Shown piece by piece: positions 1 to 7,338 of a stretch of 64,000 bases of DNA. Below the pieces are notes generated by a model. The model did not search any database. It was not told the DNA's origin and saw nothing but the letters and a program-made list of their open reading frames with translations. Source of the DNA: Halorussus gelatinilyticus (GTDB taxonomy: Archaea > Halobacteriota > Halobacteria > Halobacteriales > Haladaptataceae); contig NZ_CP096658.1 in NCBI RefSeq assembly GCF_023238445.1, forward strand, positions 434,001 through 498,000, in the 5' to 3' direction. How positions within the stretch are numbered: position 1 is the first letter of the stretch; every line of letters begins with the position of its first letter. A program made the position numbers and the translations under genes.

Positions 1-1
1 C

Positions 2-496
2 CGACGACGCCGATACGCACTCCATTATCTCAGACGTGCCGAGGGTTCGGTGCAGTTGTCCGAACTCGCCGAGCAGGTGGCCGCGTGGGAGAACGACATC
101 GAAGTCGATGCGATTTCTGCGGCGGAACGCAAGCGCGTGTACACTGCCCTCTACCAGTCGCATCTCCCGAAGCTGGACGACGCGGGCATCGTCGATTACA
201 ACCAGAACCGCGGTATCGTGGAACTCTCGGACGCCGCCGAGCAGCTCGACGTGTATCTGGACCTCGAATCCCAGCCCGACATCCCGTGGTGTAACTGGTA
301 TCTCGGACTCGCAGTCGGGGGACTCGGACTGCTGACGGGCGCATGGCTCGGACTGCCGCCGTTCTCGCTGGTCGCCGACGTACTTCTCGCAACGGCGGTC
401 GTCGCCGCCTACGGCGCAGTCGCCGTCACGCACACGTACTACGCCCGACACGCCAGCGGTGCCGGCGAGACGCCTCCCGAAGTACAGGAGTCCTGA
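2..496 (+). CDS. DUF7344 domain protein with C-terminal membrane segments (5' end outside window)
   Basis: The reading frame is open to the left edge, and the residues before the first in-window GTG (position 50) read RRRRYALHYLRRAEGSVQL. This is the usual first helix of the haloarchaeal DUF7344 winged-helix-like domain, so the gene begins upstream of position 1 and the GTG is internal. The soluble domain (LSELAEQVAAWEN, ERKRVYTAL, HLPKLDDAGIVDY) is followed by two hydrophobic segments at about 298-355 and 361-430, so this copy is membrane-tethered. The stop lies 2 nt before the next gene, which encodes a DUF7504 protein. DUF7344/DUF7504 pairs are common in haloarchaea and are thought to act in signalling or regulation, but no biochemical role is established. 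The family call is from sequence pattern. Confidence 0.85.
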   Translation, partial: RRRRYALHYLRRAEGSVQLSELAEQVAAWENDIEVDAISAAERKRVYTALYQSHLPKLDDAGIVDYNQNRGIVELSDAAEQLDVYLDLESQPDIPWCNWYLGLAVGGLGLLTGAWLGLPPFSLVADVLLATAVVAAYGAVAVTHTYYARHASGAGETPPEVQES

Positions 497-498
497 CC

Positions 499-1062
499 AT
501 GGAGGAGGCGGCACGGTCCAGAGACGGAACGCTCGGACGCGACGACCCGAGGGGCGCGTTCGCCCCCGCCGGGTCTCAGACGCTCGTTCGGACGCCCACC
601 GACGCCGACCCGCTCGCCGCCCTCCCGACACGCGCGACCGACACGCTGCTGGTGGTTTCGGCACGCGACCACCCGAAGCGACTCGAAGCGAAGCTCGAAC
701 GCGCCGGTCACGACCCCGCGAACGCGGGCGTCGTGCCGGTCGTCCCCGCGGCCCGCGACTACGACGGCGACCTCTGGACGACAGACCCCGTGCGTCCGAA
801 CGACTTGACTGGCATCGCCATGCGGTTCTCCGACGCAATTCGCCACGTCGAACCCGGAACGGGGTGGGTCGTCCTCGACGCACTCGGCGTCCTCCTGATG
901 TACGCCGATTCGGACCGCGTCTGCCAGTTCTTCCAGACGATGACCAACCGCGTGCGGGCCCGGGAGGTCCGGGGCGTCTACGGCGCGAACCCCGACGCTA
1001 TCTCCGACGAGACCTTCGAGCGGCTCCGGTCGATGTGCGACCGCGAACACGACCTCGGATAG
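499..1062 (+). CDS. DUF7504 family protein (RecA/KaiC-like fold, no Walker A)
   Basis: This 187-aa protein starts 2 nt after the DUF7344 gene, so the two are almost certainly co-transcribed. The first ~40 residues are acidic and disordered. The rest has the alternating strand-helix pattern of haloarchaeal DUF7504 proteins: TLLVVSARDHPKRLEAKL near residue 50, GIAMRFSDAI near 105, and VVLDALGVLLMY near 123. The last matches the Walker-B-like strand of RecA/KaiC-type ATPases. No Walker A P-loop (GxxxxGKS/T) is visible, as is usual in this family, so ATP hydrolysis is not implied. A regulatory or signalling partner role for the DUF7344 protein is inferred from pairing only. Confidence 0.75.
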   Translation: MEEAARSRDGTLGRDDPRGAFAPAGSQTLVRTPTDADPLAALPTRATDTLLVVSARDHPKRLEAKLERAGHDPANAGVVPVVPAARDYDGDLWTTDPVRPNDLTGIAMRFSDAIRHVEPGTGWVVLDALGVLLMYADSDRVCQFFQTMTNRVRAREVRGVYGANPDAISDETFERLRSMCDREHDLG

Positions 1063-1214
1063 CGGTGGGGTTCCAGGCCCCGGCCTCAAACGGCGGCCTC
1101 AGGCCTCCAGAAGCGGTTTCAGGCGATCCCTGCGCGGGTTTCAGGGCGTCGTTTCCGGCGTGAAATGGTCACTCGTCGGCAGTGTCTATCGCTAGAGACT
1201 CGTTTCACGGGTAG

Positions 1215-1246
1215 ACGAGTCCAGAAGCCACGGCTTCTGGACTCGT
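1215..1246. terminator. Perfect 15-bp hairpin, likely terminator
   Basis: Arms 1215-1229 and 1232-1246 are exact reverse complements (acgagtccagaagcc and its complement), separated by 2 nt. The hairpin lies between the DUF7504 gene and the left repeat of the tRNA-Val element, on the side that would have been just downstream of the tRNA before integration. It could be the original tRNA terminator or the terminator of the DUF7504 transcript. There is no long T-tract. Confidence 0.4.
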
Positions 1247-1265
1247 GAACGAAACGCAAATTTGG

Positions 1266-1285
1266 AGTGGGTTTGGGCAGATTTG
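1266..1285. repeat. Distal attachment-site repeat (copy of tRNA-Val 3' end)
   Basis: Twenty bases (agtgggtttgggcagatttg) are identical to 5731-5750, which spans the 3' end of the tRNA-Val gene (part of the T arm, acceptor strand, discriminator) plus 2 nt downstream. Both copies have the same orientation. A truncated tRNA 3' end at a distance from an intact tRNA is the signature left by site-specific integration into a tRNA gene. The flanking bases differ on both sides. Confidence 0.8.
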
Positions 1286-1305
1286 GACCGGATAGAAGGC
1301 CGTGA

Positions 1306-1395
1306 AATAACCATATCACGCCCAAGATTGGCGATGAGGACATTCGAAACCTCCACGACAAGTTCAGTGACGACTATCTGGAAATGGAGAACTAA
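1306..1395 (+). pseudogene. C-terminal stub of an unknown gene
   Basis: A short open stretch without a start codon reads like a protein tail: PKIGDEDIRNLHDKF followed by SDDYLEMEN and TAA. It begins after an in-frame TGA at 1303-1305, 20 nt inside the left attachment repeat, and ends 36 nt before the IS630 left end. It could be the tail of a lost integrase or of a cargo gene, but I do not recognise the family. Confidence 0.3.
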
Positions 1396-1479
1396 TCCTC
1401 GAGATAGACAGGGTTAGCCGGTTAGATGCCACTATAGTAACCGTTAGAACTTTTTGCTCAGAGACTGTTGTAAGAGATA

Positions 1480-2004
1480 GTGAATCATCTCGACGAGATC
1501 TCCGTCGAGGAATTGCAAGACGCTCTCGACAACGTGGACGGAAAGAAGCCGACACAACGGCTCCTAGCAGCCATCGCGTACAAGAACGGTGTAACGCAGA
1601 CCGAGCTAGCCGAGTGGTACGACGTTCAGCGGCGGACCATCTACAGCTGGCTCAAGCGACTCGACACCAACGAGCCGCTTGAGCAAGCCGTTTCTGACGA
1701 TAAACGAACTGGGAGAAAGCGAAAACTCTCAGAATCACAGCAAGAAGAATTCGAAGAAACCGTTCACGACCCACCTGAAGAGGTCGGGATCGACGCGCCG
1801 GCGTGGACGCCGGCGCTCGTCCAGGAGTATCTCGAAGAAACGTACGGCGTCGAGTATTCAATCCCGAGCTGTCGGCGGTTGCTGAAAGAAGCGGGATTGA
1901 GTTATCAAAAACCGCGCCGTTCAGCCGCCGAATCCGACGAAGACGAGCAAGAAGCGTTCCATGACGAGCTCAAAAAAAGCGGCGGGAAATGGACGCCACC
2001 GTAG
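1480..2004 (+). CDS. IS630 transposase, N-terminal ORF (HTH part)
   Basis: This 174-aa ORF with a GTG start encodes the DNA-binding half of the transposase. A first HTH (TQTELAEWYDVQRRTIYSWL, about residues 46-65) is followed by a basic linker and a second winged-helix-like region ending in RRLLKEAGLSYQKPRR. The zero frame stops at 2004, shortly after the A7 run. A -1 shift there joins it to the downstream ORF and yields a continuous KKKRREMDATVVCIDQT junction, which is what intact IS630 transposases look like. The functional product would therefore span 1480-2480, about 333 aa. Unshifted translation would give a truncated DNA-binding protein that could repress transposition (inference). Confidence 0.85.
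   Translation: MNHLDEISVEELQDALDNVDGKKPTQRLLAAIAYKNGVTQTELAEWYDVQRRTIYSWLKRLDTNEPLEQAVSDDKRTGRKRKLSESQQEEFEETVHDPPEEVGIDAPAWTPALVQEYLEETYGVEYSIPSCRRLLKEAGLSYQKPRRSAAESDEDEQEAFHDELKKSGGKWTPP
1972..1978 (+). promoter_or_regulatory. A7 slippery site for -1 frameshifting
   Basis: Seven consecutive A residues lie in the ORF overlap. In the zero frame they are read AAA AAA followed by AGC. Moving back one base gives AAG CGG CGG GAA ATG, entering the frame of the catalytic ORF. A homopolymer run allows either ribosomal or transcriptional slippage. Such a site is typical of two-ORF IS630 elements. Confidence 0.7.
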
Positions 2005-2480
2005 TCTGTATCGACCAGACCAAGAAATCCGTCCAAGTTGAGCCGCGTGCCGCGTGGTTTCCGCGCGGCACGCGACCCTCGGTCGAACTCTCTGGGCAAC
2101 GCGACTGGACGTGTCTGCTGGGCGCAATCACCGAGGACGGTGATCGATTCTTCTCTCGATTCACCGAGTACGTCACGGCCGAACACGCGAAACATTTCAT
2201 TTTAGCATTATGCAAAGAATTCGAAGAGGACTTGATCGTCGTGTTGGACGGAGCGCCATATTTTCAGGCGTCGGCCGTCACGGATCTGGCGGCCCGTGAC
2301 GACCTCGCCTTTGTGACGTTACCATCGTATTCGCCGGAGCTGAACCCTGTCGAGGAATGCTGGAGACAGCTTCAAGCTGCTCTCAGTAACCGTTTCTTTG
2401 ACTCGCTCGACGAGCTAACAACAGCGATTGACACCGCTCTCGACCAGCTCTCTGTCCCTAATGTGAGTAATTACTTCTAG
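1989..2480 (+). CDS. IS630 transposase, C-terminal ORF (DDE catalytic part)
   Basis: This 163-aa ORF is in the -1 frame relative to the upstream transposase ORF and overlaps it by 16 nt. It holds the three catalytic acids of the IS630/Tc1-like DDE domain: first Asp in VVCIDQTK (residue 8), second Asp in IVVLDGAPYF (about residue 80), and Glu in SPELNPVEECW (about residue 118). The in-frame ATG at 1989 is unlikely to be a natural start, because the -1 frame is open across the A7 run and gives a sensible fused protein. The ORF ends 13 nt before the end of the right inverted repeat. Confidence 0.85.
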   Translation: MDATVVCIDQTKKSVQVEPRAAWFPRGTRPSVELSGQRDWTCLLGAITEDGDRFFSRFTEYVTAEHAKHFILALCKEFEEDLIVVLDGAPYFQASAVTDLAARDDLAFVTLPSYSPELNPVEECWRQLQAALSNRFFDSLDELTTAIDTALDQLSVPNVSNYF

Positions 2481-2566
2481 TGCCTACTATAGTGCGACAC
2501 GGATCGTCCTGTCAATTTGCTGTTCCGCCAGTTCCTTTTTGAAGCCTCTGGGTATAGTATAGCACA

Positions 2567-4978
2567 ATGGGGGACGATTCTTCGAAAGACGTTGCGACGG
2601 GAGAGCAGTCAGGTGAAGGGGGTGTTGAGACGGAACTCTCGCGCGACATGAGCCTGTTCGACATCACCTTCATCGGCGTAGGGGCGATGATCGGAGCCGG
2701 GGTGTTCGCGCTCACCGGGTTCGCCGCTGGCCTCGCCGGGCCCGCGCTGACGCTTGCGTTCCTCCTCAACGGCTTCGTGGCGATGTTCACCGCGGTGTCG
2801 TACGCCGAACTCGGGGCGGCGTTCCCCGAAGCCGGCGGCGGCTACCTCTGGGTCAAGGAGGCGCTGGTCGACCCCAACGGCTTCTATGCGGGATGGATGA
2901 GTTGGTTCGCCCACGCGGTCGCGTGTTCGCTCTACGCAGTCACGTTTGGTGTGTTCCTCGTCGAACTCGTCGTCTATTCGACGGGACTTCCCCACGAGTT
3001 CCACTTGCTCGGGTTTATCACCCCGATCATGGCCGAGAAAGGCCTGTCGGTCCTCATGGTCGCCGCCTTCGCTTACATCAACTACCGAGGAGCAGAGGAG
3101 ACCGGGAAGGCAGGCGTCATCGTGACCGGTATCAAGATCGTCATCCTCGGCGCGTTCATCGCGTTCGGCGCGTACGCGACCGTTACCGCGCCCCAGTGGA
3201 CGGACAAGTTCTTCAACAGCCCGTCGTTCGCGCCGAACGGCCTGTTCGGTATCATCGGCGCGATGGGGTTCACGTACATCGCGTTCGAGGGGTACGAGAT
3301 CATCGTTCAGTCCGGTGAGGAGGTCGTCGACCCCGGTTCGAACATCCCGAAGGCGGTGTTCTACTCGATGGCCATCGTCGTTCCCATCTACATCCTCGTC
3401 GCGTTCGCGTCCATCGGCGGCATCGACGTGACGCAACGTATTATCGGCCTCGCGGAAGTCAGCGGTCAGCAGAACGTCTACACGTGGGAGCTACTGGGCG
3501 AACTCGGCGAACTCGGTATCATCCGGGCCGCCGGACAGTTCATGCCTTACGGCGTCCCGCTGCTGCTGTTTGCAGGGCTGGCGGCGACGATGAGCGCGCT
3601 GAACGCGACGGTGTACTCGTCGAGTCGGGTCTCGTTCGCGATGGGCCGCGACCGCGCGCTTCCGGGTGTCTTCAACAACATCCACCCCGACAAGCGGACG
3701 CCCCACTGGGCGATTTTCATCTCGGCGATCCTGATCGCGGCGATGGCGGTCATCCTCCCGATCGAGGCGGTCGCGGCCTCCGCGGACATCATGTTCATCC
3801 TGCTGTTCGTGCAGGTCAACTGGACCGTCGTCCGGATGCGCGAGACCCACCCCGACCTGCCCCGGACGTACGAGGTGCCGTTCATGCCGTGGCCGCCGCT
3901 CATCGGCATCGTCCTCCAGATAATTCTAACGCCGTTCCTCATCTACACTCTCGGCCTTGAAGCTCTCGGCATCGGTGAGAGTAACCACGGCCTCATTGCG
4001 CTTGTGACGACCGCAGTTTGGATGGGATTGGGACTCCTAATTTACTATGGGTACTCCAAGCAACAGGAAGCCGAACAACTCGAAGAAGAAACTCCGACGC
4101 TCGTGACCGAACATACTCCATCCGAAGCGGAAGGCCAAATCGTCGTTCCCATCGCGAACCCCGAAAACGCCGCGCAACTGATGCGGACAGCGGTCGATAT
4201 CGCTCGGGACAAAGACGCCGAAATTCTGGTAATGAGCGTCGTGACGGTTCCCCAGCAGACTCCGATTTCGGAGGGCCGGGAGTTCGTTACTGACGAACGA
4301 GAGGTCCTCAACGAGGCGATGGACGTCGCAGAGGATGCCGGTGTGCCGGTCAATGGTACGATCCGTATTGGTCACGATGTTGCAGAGGCGATTCTCAACA
4401 CCGTCGAGCAGTACGACTGCGAGATGGTTCTGATGGGTTGGAAGGGCCAGCACAAGAGCCAGCGCCGTGACATCGTTCTCGGGAGTAACGTGGATACGGT
4501 CGCGCAGAAGGCAGATGCAGACGTCCTGGTCGAGCGAATCGGTGGAGCCGGAGACGTCGAGTCTATCTTAGTTCCCACAGCGGGCGGTCCACACGCCGAT
4601 CTCGCCGCCGAGATTGCACGAGCAATCGCACGGACGACGGGGGCTGACGTTGACGTAATGCACGTCGTCGAACCAAATGCGGACGATCAGCGGCGTGAAG
4701 AAGCACAGAATACCGTTGAGTCTACTACGGCTATACTCGAAGGCGTAGATGGTACCAATACGAGTATCGTCGAGGGGGACGACATCGCCACCACAGTAGT
4801 CGAGGAATCGGACGCCTACGACCTGACAGTCGTCGGTGCCACTCGGGAAGGCTTACTCAAACAGTTCGTCTTCGGTGCCGTTCCAGAACAAATTGGGTGG
4901 GAGGCAAAGAGCACCGTGATAATGGCGAAACGCAACATCGACATCACCTCGACATTGTCTCGGTGGCTCGGACCGTAA
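2567..4978 (+). CDS. APC-family amino acid transporter fused to two universal-stress (USP) domains
   Basis: In this 803-aa protein, residues ~20-490 form an APC-superfamily permease with about twelve hydrophobic segments. The first, FDITFIGVGAMIGAGVFALT, contains the GAMIGAGVF substrate-site motif, and AFPEAGGGYLWV follows. After a charged linker come two USP-type nucleotide-binding domains: QIVVPIANPENAAQ from ~525 and SILVPTAGGPHADLA from ~665. The transporter is expected in the cytoplasmic membrane with both USP domains in the cytosol, probably sensing ATP/AMP or energy state. Substrate specificity cannot be read from the sequence. It is the only intact non-IS gene inside the tRNA-Val element and starts 73 nt after the IS630 right end. 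Confidence 0.9.
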   Translation: MGDDSSKDVATGEQSGEGGVETELSRDMSLFDITFIGVGAMIGAGVFALTGFAAGLAGPALTLAFLLNGFVAMFTAVSYAELGAAFPEAGGGYLWVKEALVDPNGFYAGWMSWFAHAVACSLYAVTFGVFLVELVVYSTGLPHEFHLLGFITPIMAEKGLSVLMVAAFAYINYRGAEETGKAGVIVTGIKIVILGAFIAFGAYATVTAPQWTDKFFNSPSFAPNGLFGIIGAMGFTYIAFEGYEIIVQSGEEVVDPGSNIPKAVFYSMAIVVPIYILVAFASIGGIDVTQRIIGLAEVSGQQNVYTWELLGELGELGIIRAAGQFMPYGVPLLLFAGLAATMSALNATVYSSSRVSFAMGRDRALPGVFNNIHPDKRTPHWAIFISAILIAAMAVILPIEAVAASADIMFILLFVQVNWTVVRMRETHPDLPRTYEVPFMPWPPLIGIVLQIILTPFLIYTLGLEALGIGESNHGLIALVTTAVWMGLGLLIYYGYSKQQEAEQLEEETPTLVTEHTPSEAEGQIVVPIANPENAAQLMRTAVDIARDKDAEILVMSVVTVPQQTPISEGREFVTDEREVLNEAMDVAEDAGVPVNGTIRIGHDVAEAILNTVEQYDCEMVLMGWKGQHKSQRRDIVLGSNVDTVAQKADADVLVERIGGAGDVESILVPTAGGPHADLAAEIARAIARTTGADVDVMHVVEPNADDQRREEAQNTVESTTAILEGVDGTNTSIVEGDDIATTVVEESDAYDLTVVGATREGLLKQFVFGAVPEQIGWEAKSTVIMAKRNIDITSTLSRWLGP

Positions 4979-5000
4979 TGTGAGCCGCCGTCGTTTATAG

Positions 5001-5397
5001 ACCGTTCTTGCTCAACATCCGGACAGGCTCTCGACAGATGTCCTCCGAATTGCAACTCTCGGAATATTCGTCTCGTTCGGAGGGTTCGTACTTCGTGTCG
5101 CTACTGGTGTGATTGTCCTTACTGCCGGTGCGGTTCACGTTCCATATCCGTGGCTTGAGGTTGCGATGTGTTCTTCAATCCGTTTTTGCGAATTGGGCAT
5201 GTGATTATTGTGTCCTGATACCGAGTTGACCGTATGAACACCCCCGGCTAATCGCTTATCTCACTCTTTTGGCTATTTTTATATTCCTTATCGGATGGGG
5301 AGACCGCTTTGGCGTAACGAGTGGTTCAGCGATAGTATTCCCACATCTTGTGGGTGTCGGGGGATCTTACTTGCCCTCTTTATTTACCATTTCGTGA
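5001..5397 (+). pseudogene. Decayed membrane-protein remnant
   Basis: Two open stretches in different frames lack start codons but look like pieces of a hydrophobic protein. The first (5001-5204) includes IATLGIFVSFGGFVLRVATG and VIVLTAGAVHVPYPWLEVAM. The second (5230-5397) includes LIAYLTLLAIFIFLIGWGDR and ends FTIS-stop. They are separated by stops and a frame change, so this is probably a frameshifted pseudogene of the element. The parent family is not recognised. From 5398 to 5690 I see no gene; base composition is clearly more AT-rich than in the flanking chromosome. Confidence 0.35.
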
Positions 5398-5692
5398 GGG
5401 GATACCGAGAACCATAGTTGAGAACCGTATTCGCTGGAGCCAAAACCTATCCTCCCAAACCAATTTTCCAAGGGCTAATCTACGCTCTGCATTGAACGTT
5501 GGCTCAGAACCTCCTACACGGCCACTTCACGACTGTGAAGGTCGTCGGTACTAAATATCCCATAGGTTTCCGTTGTTACGCTACACCAGAACGAATCGAG
5601 TCCTAATCACCAGAAGCCGGAAAGGGACAATACAAAAAGTCATGGAATATGACAATACCCACGGCTACCAACGAGGAATAACGTGAAGAAGT

Positions 5693-5726
5693 TCCCTCCG
5701 TCGCGCGGTTCACACGACCGGAGGGA
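5693..5726 (-). terminator. Hairpin just downstream of tRNA-Val
   Basis: The 8-bp arms tccctccg (5693-5700) and cggaggga (5719-5726) form a hairpin starting 7 nt beyond the tRNA-Val 3' end on the minus strand, followed by cttcttcac. It is placed where a tRNA terminator would be, but it lies inside the integrated element, so it would have been supplied by the element. Confidence 0.4.
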
Positions 5727-5730
5727 GTGT

Positions 5731-5750
5731 AGTGGGTTTGGGCAGATTTG
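5731..5750. repeat. Proximal attachment-site repeat overlapping tRNA-Val 3' end
   Basis: This is the second copy of the 20-bp direct repeat also found at 1266-1285. It covers the last 18 nt of the tRNA-Val gene plus 2 nt downstream, so the tRNA remains intact after integration. Confidence 0.8.
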
Positions 5751-5806
5751 AACTGCCGGCCTCCTCCATGTCAAGGAGGTGTCATAACCAACTAGACCAC
5801 AAACCC
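5733..5806 (-). tRNA. tRNA-Val(GAC)
   Basis: Read on the minus strand, the acceptor GGGUUUG pairs with CAAACCC followed by discriminator A. The anticodon stem CCUCC/GGAGG encloses loop UUGACAU, giving anticodon GAC (Val). The T arm GGCAG/CUGCC encloses UUCAAAU. The total is 74 nt with no intron and no encoded CCA. Its 3' end is the integration target of the neighbouring element. Confidence 0.95.
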
Positions 5807-6333
5807 ATTTCGGTGCGGTCTTCGTCGGACGCATTTCCTCCTTTCTCGGGGATACAATTGAACCTTTCGGATTCGGTCGCAGTCTGGCGATTCCCGCGAA
5901 CGGTCGTCACGGGCGGCCCTCGCAACGACAGCATAAGCGGTAGTATGGACAGATAAAAGATTTCCTACCATGCCTGCTCATTTCTTTTCCGCATCTTTAC
6001 CTATTCCCACCGGTTGCTCGACGGTGGTACGCCTGCGATACGACTCGCTGATTTGCCGACGAGAGGCTACTTCGGACCTCACCAGCGTACCGCTCCACAC
6101 AGAGGCCTCTCGCTTACGGGCGCGGCGTTGCGCCGCGCCCGCAGGCATCGATTTGAGATAAGCCGAGTGCGTCCCGGAGAACCAGTTATTGCGTCTCGTG
6201 GACCGAACCACGGCGTCTCGCAGAACGAATCACCACTCCTGTCGGAGATGGCCCGACTCGCTTTCCCCGACACCTTTAAGTCTATGTACGATTGTGTTCA
6301 TTGTAAGACGAAGAAGTACATTGGTGATTCCGA
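5807..6333. other. Intergenic region between tRNA-Val and the trp operon
   Basis: No convincing gene is seen in these 527 nt; the ORF that runs through from 6014 is a frame shadow continuing into trpD. It holds the upstream region of the tRNA (minus strand) and the trp promoter. A 10-bp GC-rich hairpin lies at 6118-6140 (gggcgcggcg, loop ttg, cgccgcgccc). Confidence 0.6.
6273..6321 (+). promoter_or_regulatory. Putative trp operon promoter with an inverted repeat
   Basis: A TATA-like ctttaag (6273-6279) lies about 55 nt before the trpD start, which leaves a short 5' leader. Downstream, ATGTAC (6284-6289) and GTACAT (6316-6321) form a 6-bp inverted repeat, with near matches to TGTACA, the TRP-box recognised by TrpY in Methanothermobacter. 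Whether a TrpY-like regulator exists in this organism is not shown by the window. Confidence 0.35.
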
Positions 6334-7338
6334 ATGCAGGACTACATCGAACGCGTCACCGACGGCGAGAATCTCACGCTCGACGAAGCGCGCGAGGCGG
6401 CGAGTCGCGTCTTCGAGGGCGCGAGCGAGGCACAGATCGGCGCGCTCCTCGCGGCGCTCCGCGCGAAGGGCGAGACCGAGACCGAGATCGCCGGGTTCGC
6501 GCAGGGGATGCGCGACGCGGCGCGGACCATCGACCCCGACCGCTCGCCGCTGGTGGACACCTGCGGGACCGGCGGCGACGACTACGACACCATCAACGTC
6601 TCGACCACGAGCGCCATCGTCGCCAGCGGCGCGGGCGTCCCCGTCGCCAAGCACGGTAACTACTCGGTCTCCTCGTCGTCGGGGAGCGCCGACGTGCTGG
6701 AGGTCGCGGGCGTCGAAATCGACGCCGAACCCCCGGCGGTCGAGTCGGCCATCGAGGACGACGGCATCGGGTTCATGCTCGCGCCCGTCTTCCACCCCGC
6801 GATGAAGGCCGTCATCGGTCCGCGACAGGAACTGGGCATGCGGACGGTCTTCAACGTCCTCGGCCCGCTCACCAACCCCGCGGGAGCCGACGCGCAGGTC
6901 GTGGGCGTCTACGACCCCGACCTCGTGCCCGTCCTCGCGCGCTCGCTCGCCCAGATGCAGGTCGAGCGCGCGCTCGTCGTCCACGGCTCGGGCATGGACG
7001 AAATCGCGATCCACGACGAGACCACGGTCGCGGAGGTCCACGGCGACGACATCGAGGAGTACACGCTCACGCCCGCCGACCTCGGTCTCTCGCGCCACGA
7101 CGTGAGCGCGGTCGCCGGCGGCACCCCCGAGGAGAACGCCGAGGACATGCGCGGTATCGTGGAGGGCGGCGTGACCGGCGCGAAGCGCGACATCATTCTC
7201 GCCAACGCCGGGGCCGCTATCTACGTCGCGGGCGAGGCGGACTCACTCGAAGACGGTGCGCAACTCGCCGCGAAGGCCATCGACGACGGCGGAGCGGCCG
7301 ACAAGTTCGAGGACCTCAGGACCACCGTGACAGCATGA
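6334..7338 (+). CDS. trpD: Anthranilate phosphoribosyltransferase
   Basis: This enzyme transfers phosphoribose from PRPP to anthranilate, the second step of tryptophan synthesis. The 334-aa length is normal for TrpD. The PRPP-binding motif DTCGTGGDDYDTINVST is at about residues 74-90, KHGNYSVSSSSGSADVLE at ~109, and GPRQELGMRTVFNVLGPLTN follows at ~168-187. It is the first gene of trpDFEG, a gene order known from other haloarchaea where trpCBA is elsewhere. The stop overlaps the trpF start (ATGA), indicating translational coupling. Confidence 0.97.
   Translation: MQDYIERVTDGENLTLDEAREAASRVFEGASEAQIGALLAALRAKGETETEIAGFAQGMRDAARTIDPDRSPLVDTCGTGGDDYDTINVSTTSAIVASGAGVPVAKHGNYSVSSSSGSADVLEVAGVEIDAEPPAVESAIEDDGIGFMLAPVFHPAMKAVIGPRQELGMRTVFNVLGPLTNPAGADAQVVGVYDPDLVPVLARSLAQMQVERALVVHGSGMDEIAIHDETTVAEVHGDDIEEYTLTPADLGLSRHDVSAVAGGTPEENAEDMRGIVEGGVTGAKRDIILANAGAAIYVAGEADSLEDGAQLAAKAIDDGGAADKFEDLRTTVTA

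Larger units (their letters stand above)
1431..2493 (+). mobile_element. IS630-family insertion sequence
   Basis: The element is about 1.06 kb with imperfect inverted ends. Positions 1431-1450 match the reverse complement of 2474-2493 at 15 of 20 bases, beginning with a perfect 9-bp match (actatagta). IS630 elements duplicate a TA dinucleotide, and TA lies at both ends here. Because ctatag is palindromic, the exact boundary is uncertain by a few bases. Inside are two overlapping ORFs that together form a helix-turn-helix plus DDE transposase, with an A7 slippery run in the overlap. Both ends and both ORFs look intact. Confidence 0.85.
1266..5750. mobile_element. Putative 4.46 kb integrative element in the 3' end of tRNA-Val(GAC)
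   Basis: The interval is bounded by the 20-bp direct repeat (1266-1285 and 5731-5750). The intact minus-strand tRNA-Val is on the right, so the element sits exactly downstream of the tRNA 3' end, as expected. Contents are a C-terminal gene stub, an IS630-family insertion sequence, an APC-USP transporter and about 750 bp of AT-richer decayed sequence. No intact tyrosine recombinase gene is present, so this looks like an immobile remnant whose integrase was lost or overwritten by the IS. The direct repeat and orientation are seen; the mechanism is inferred from how archaeal tRNA-targeting integrases work. Confidence 0.65.

Noticed and set aside
5348-5554. 68-codon ORF in the element tail
   Set aside because: It has no ribosome binding site, unusual composition and no protein-like pattern; it overlaps the remnant in another frame.
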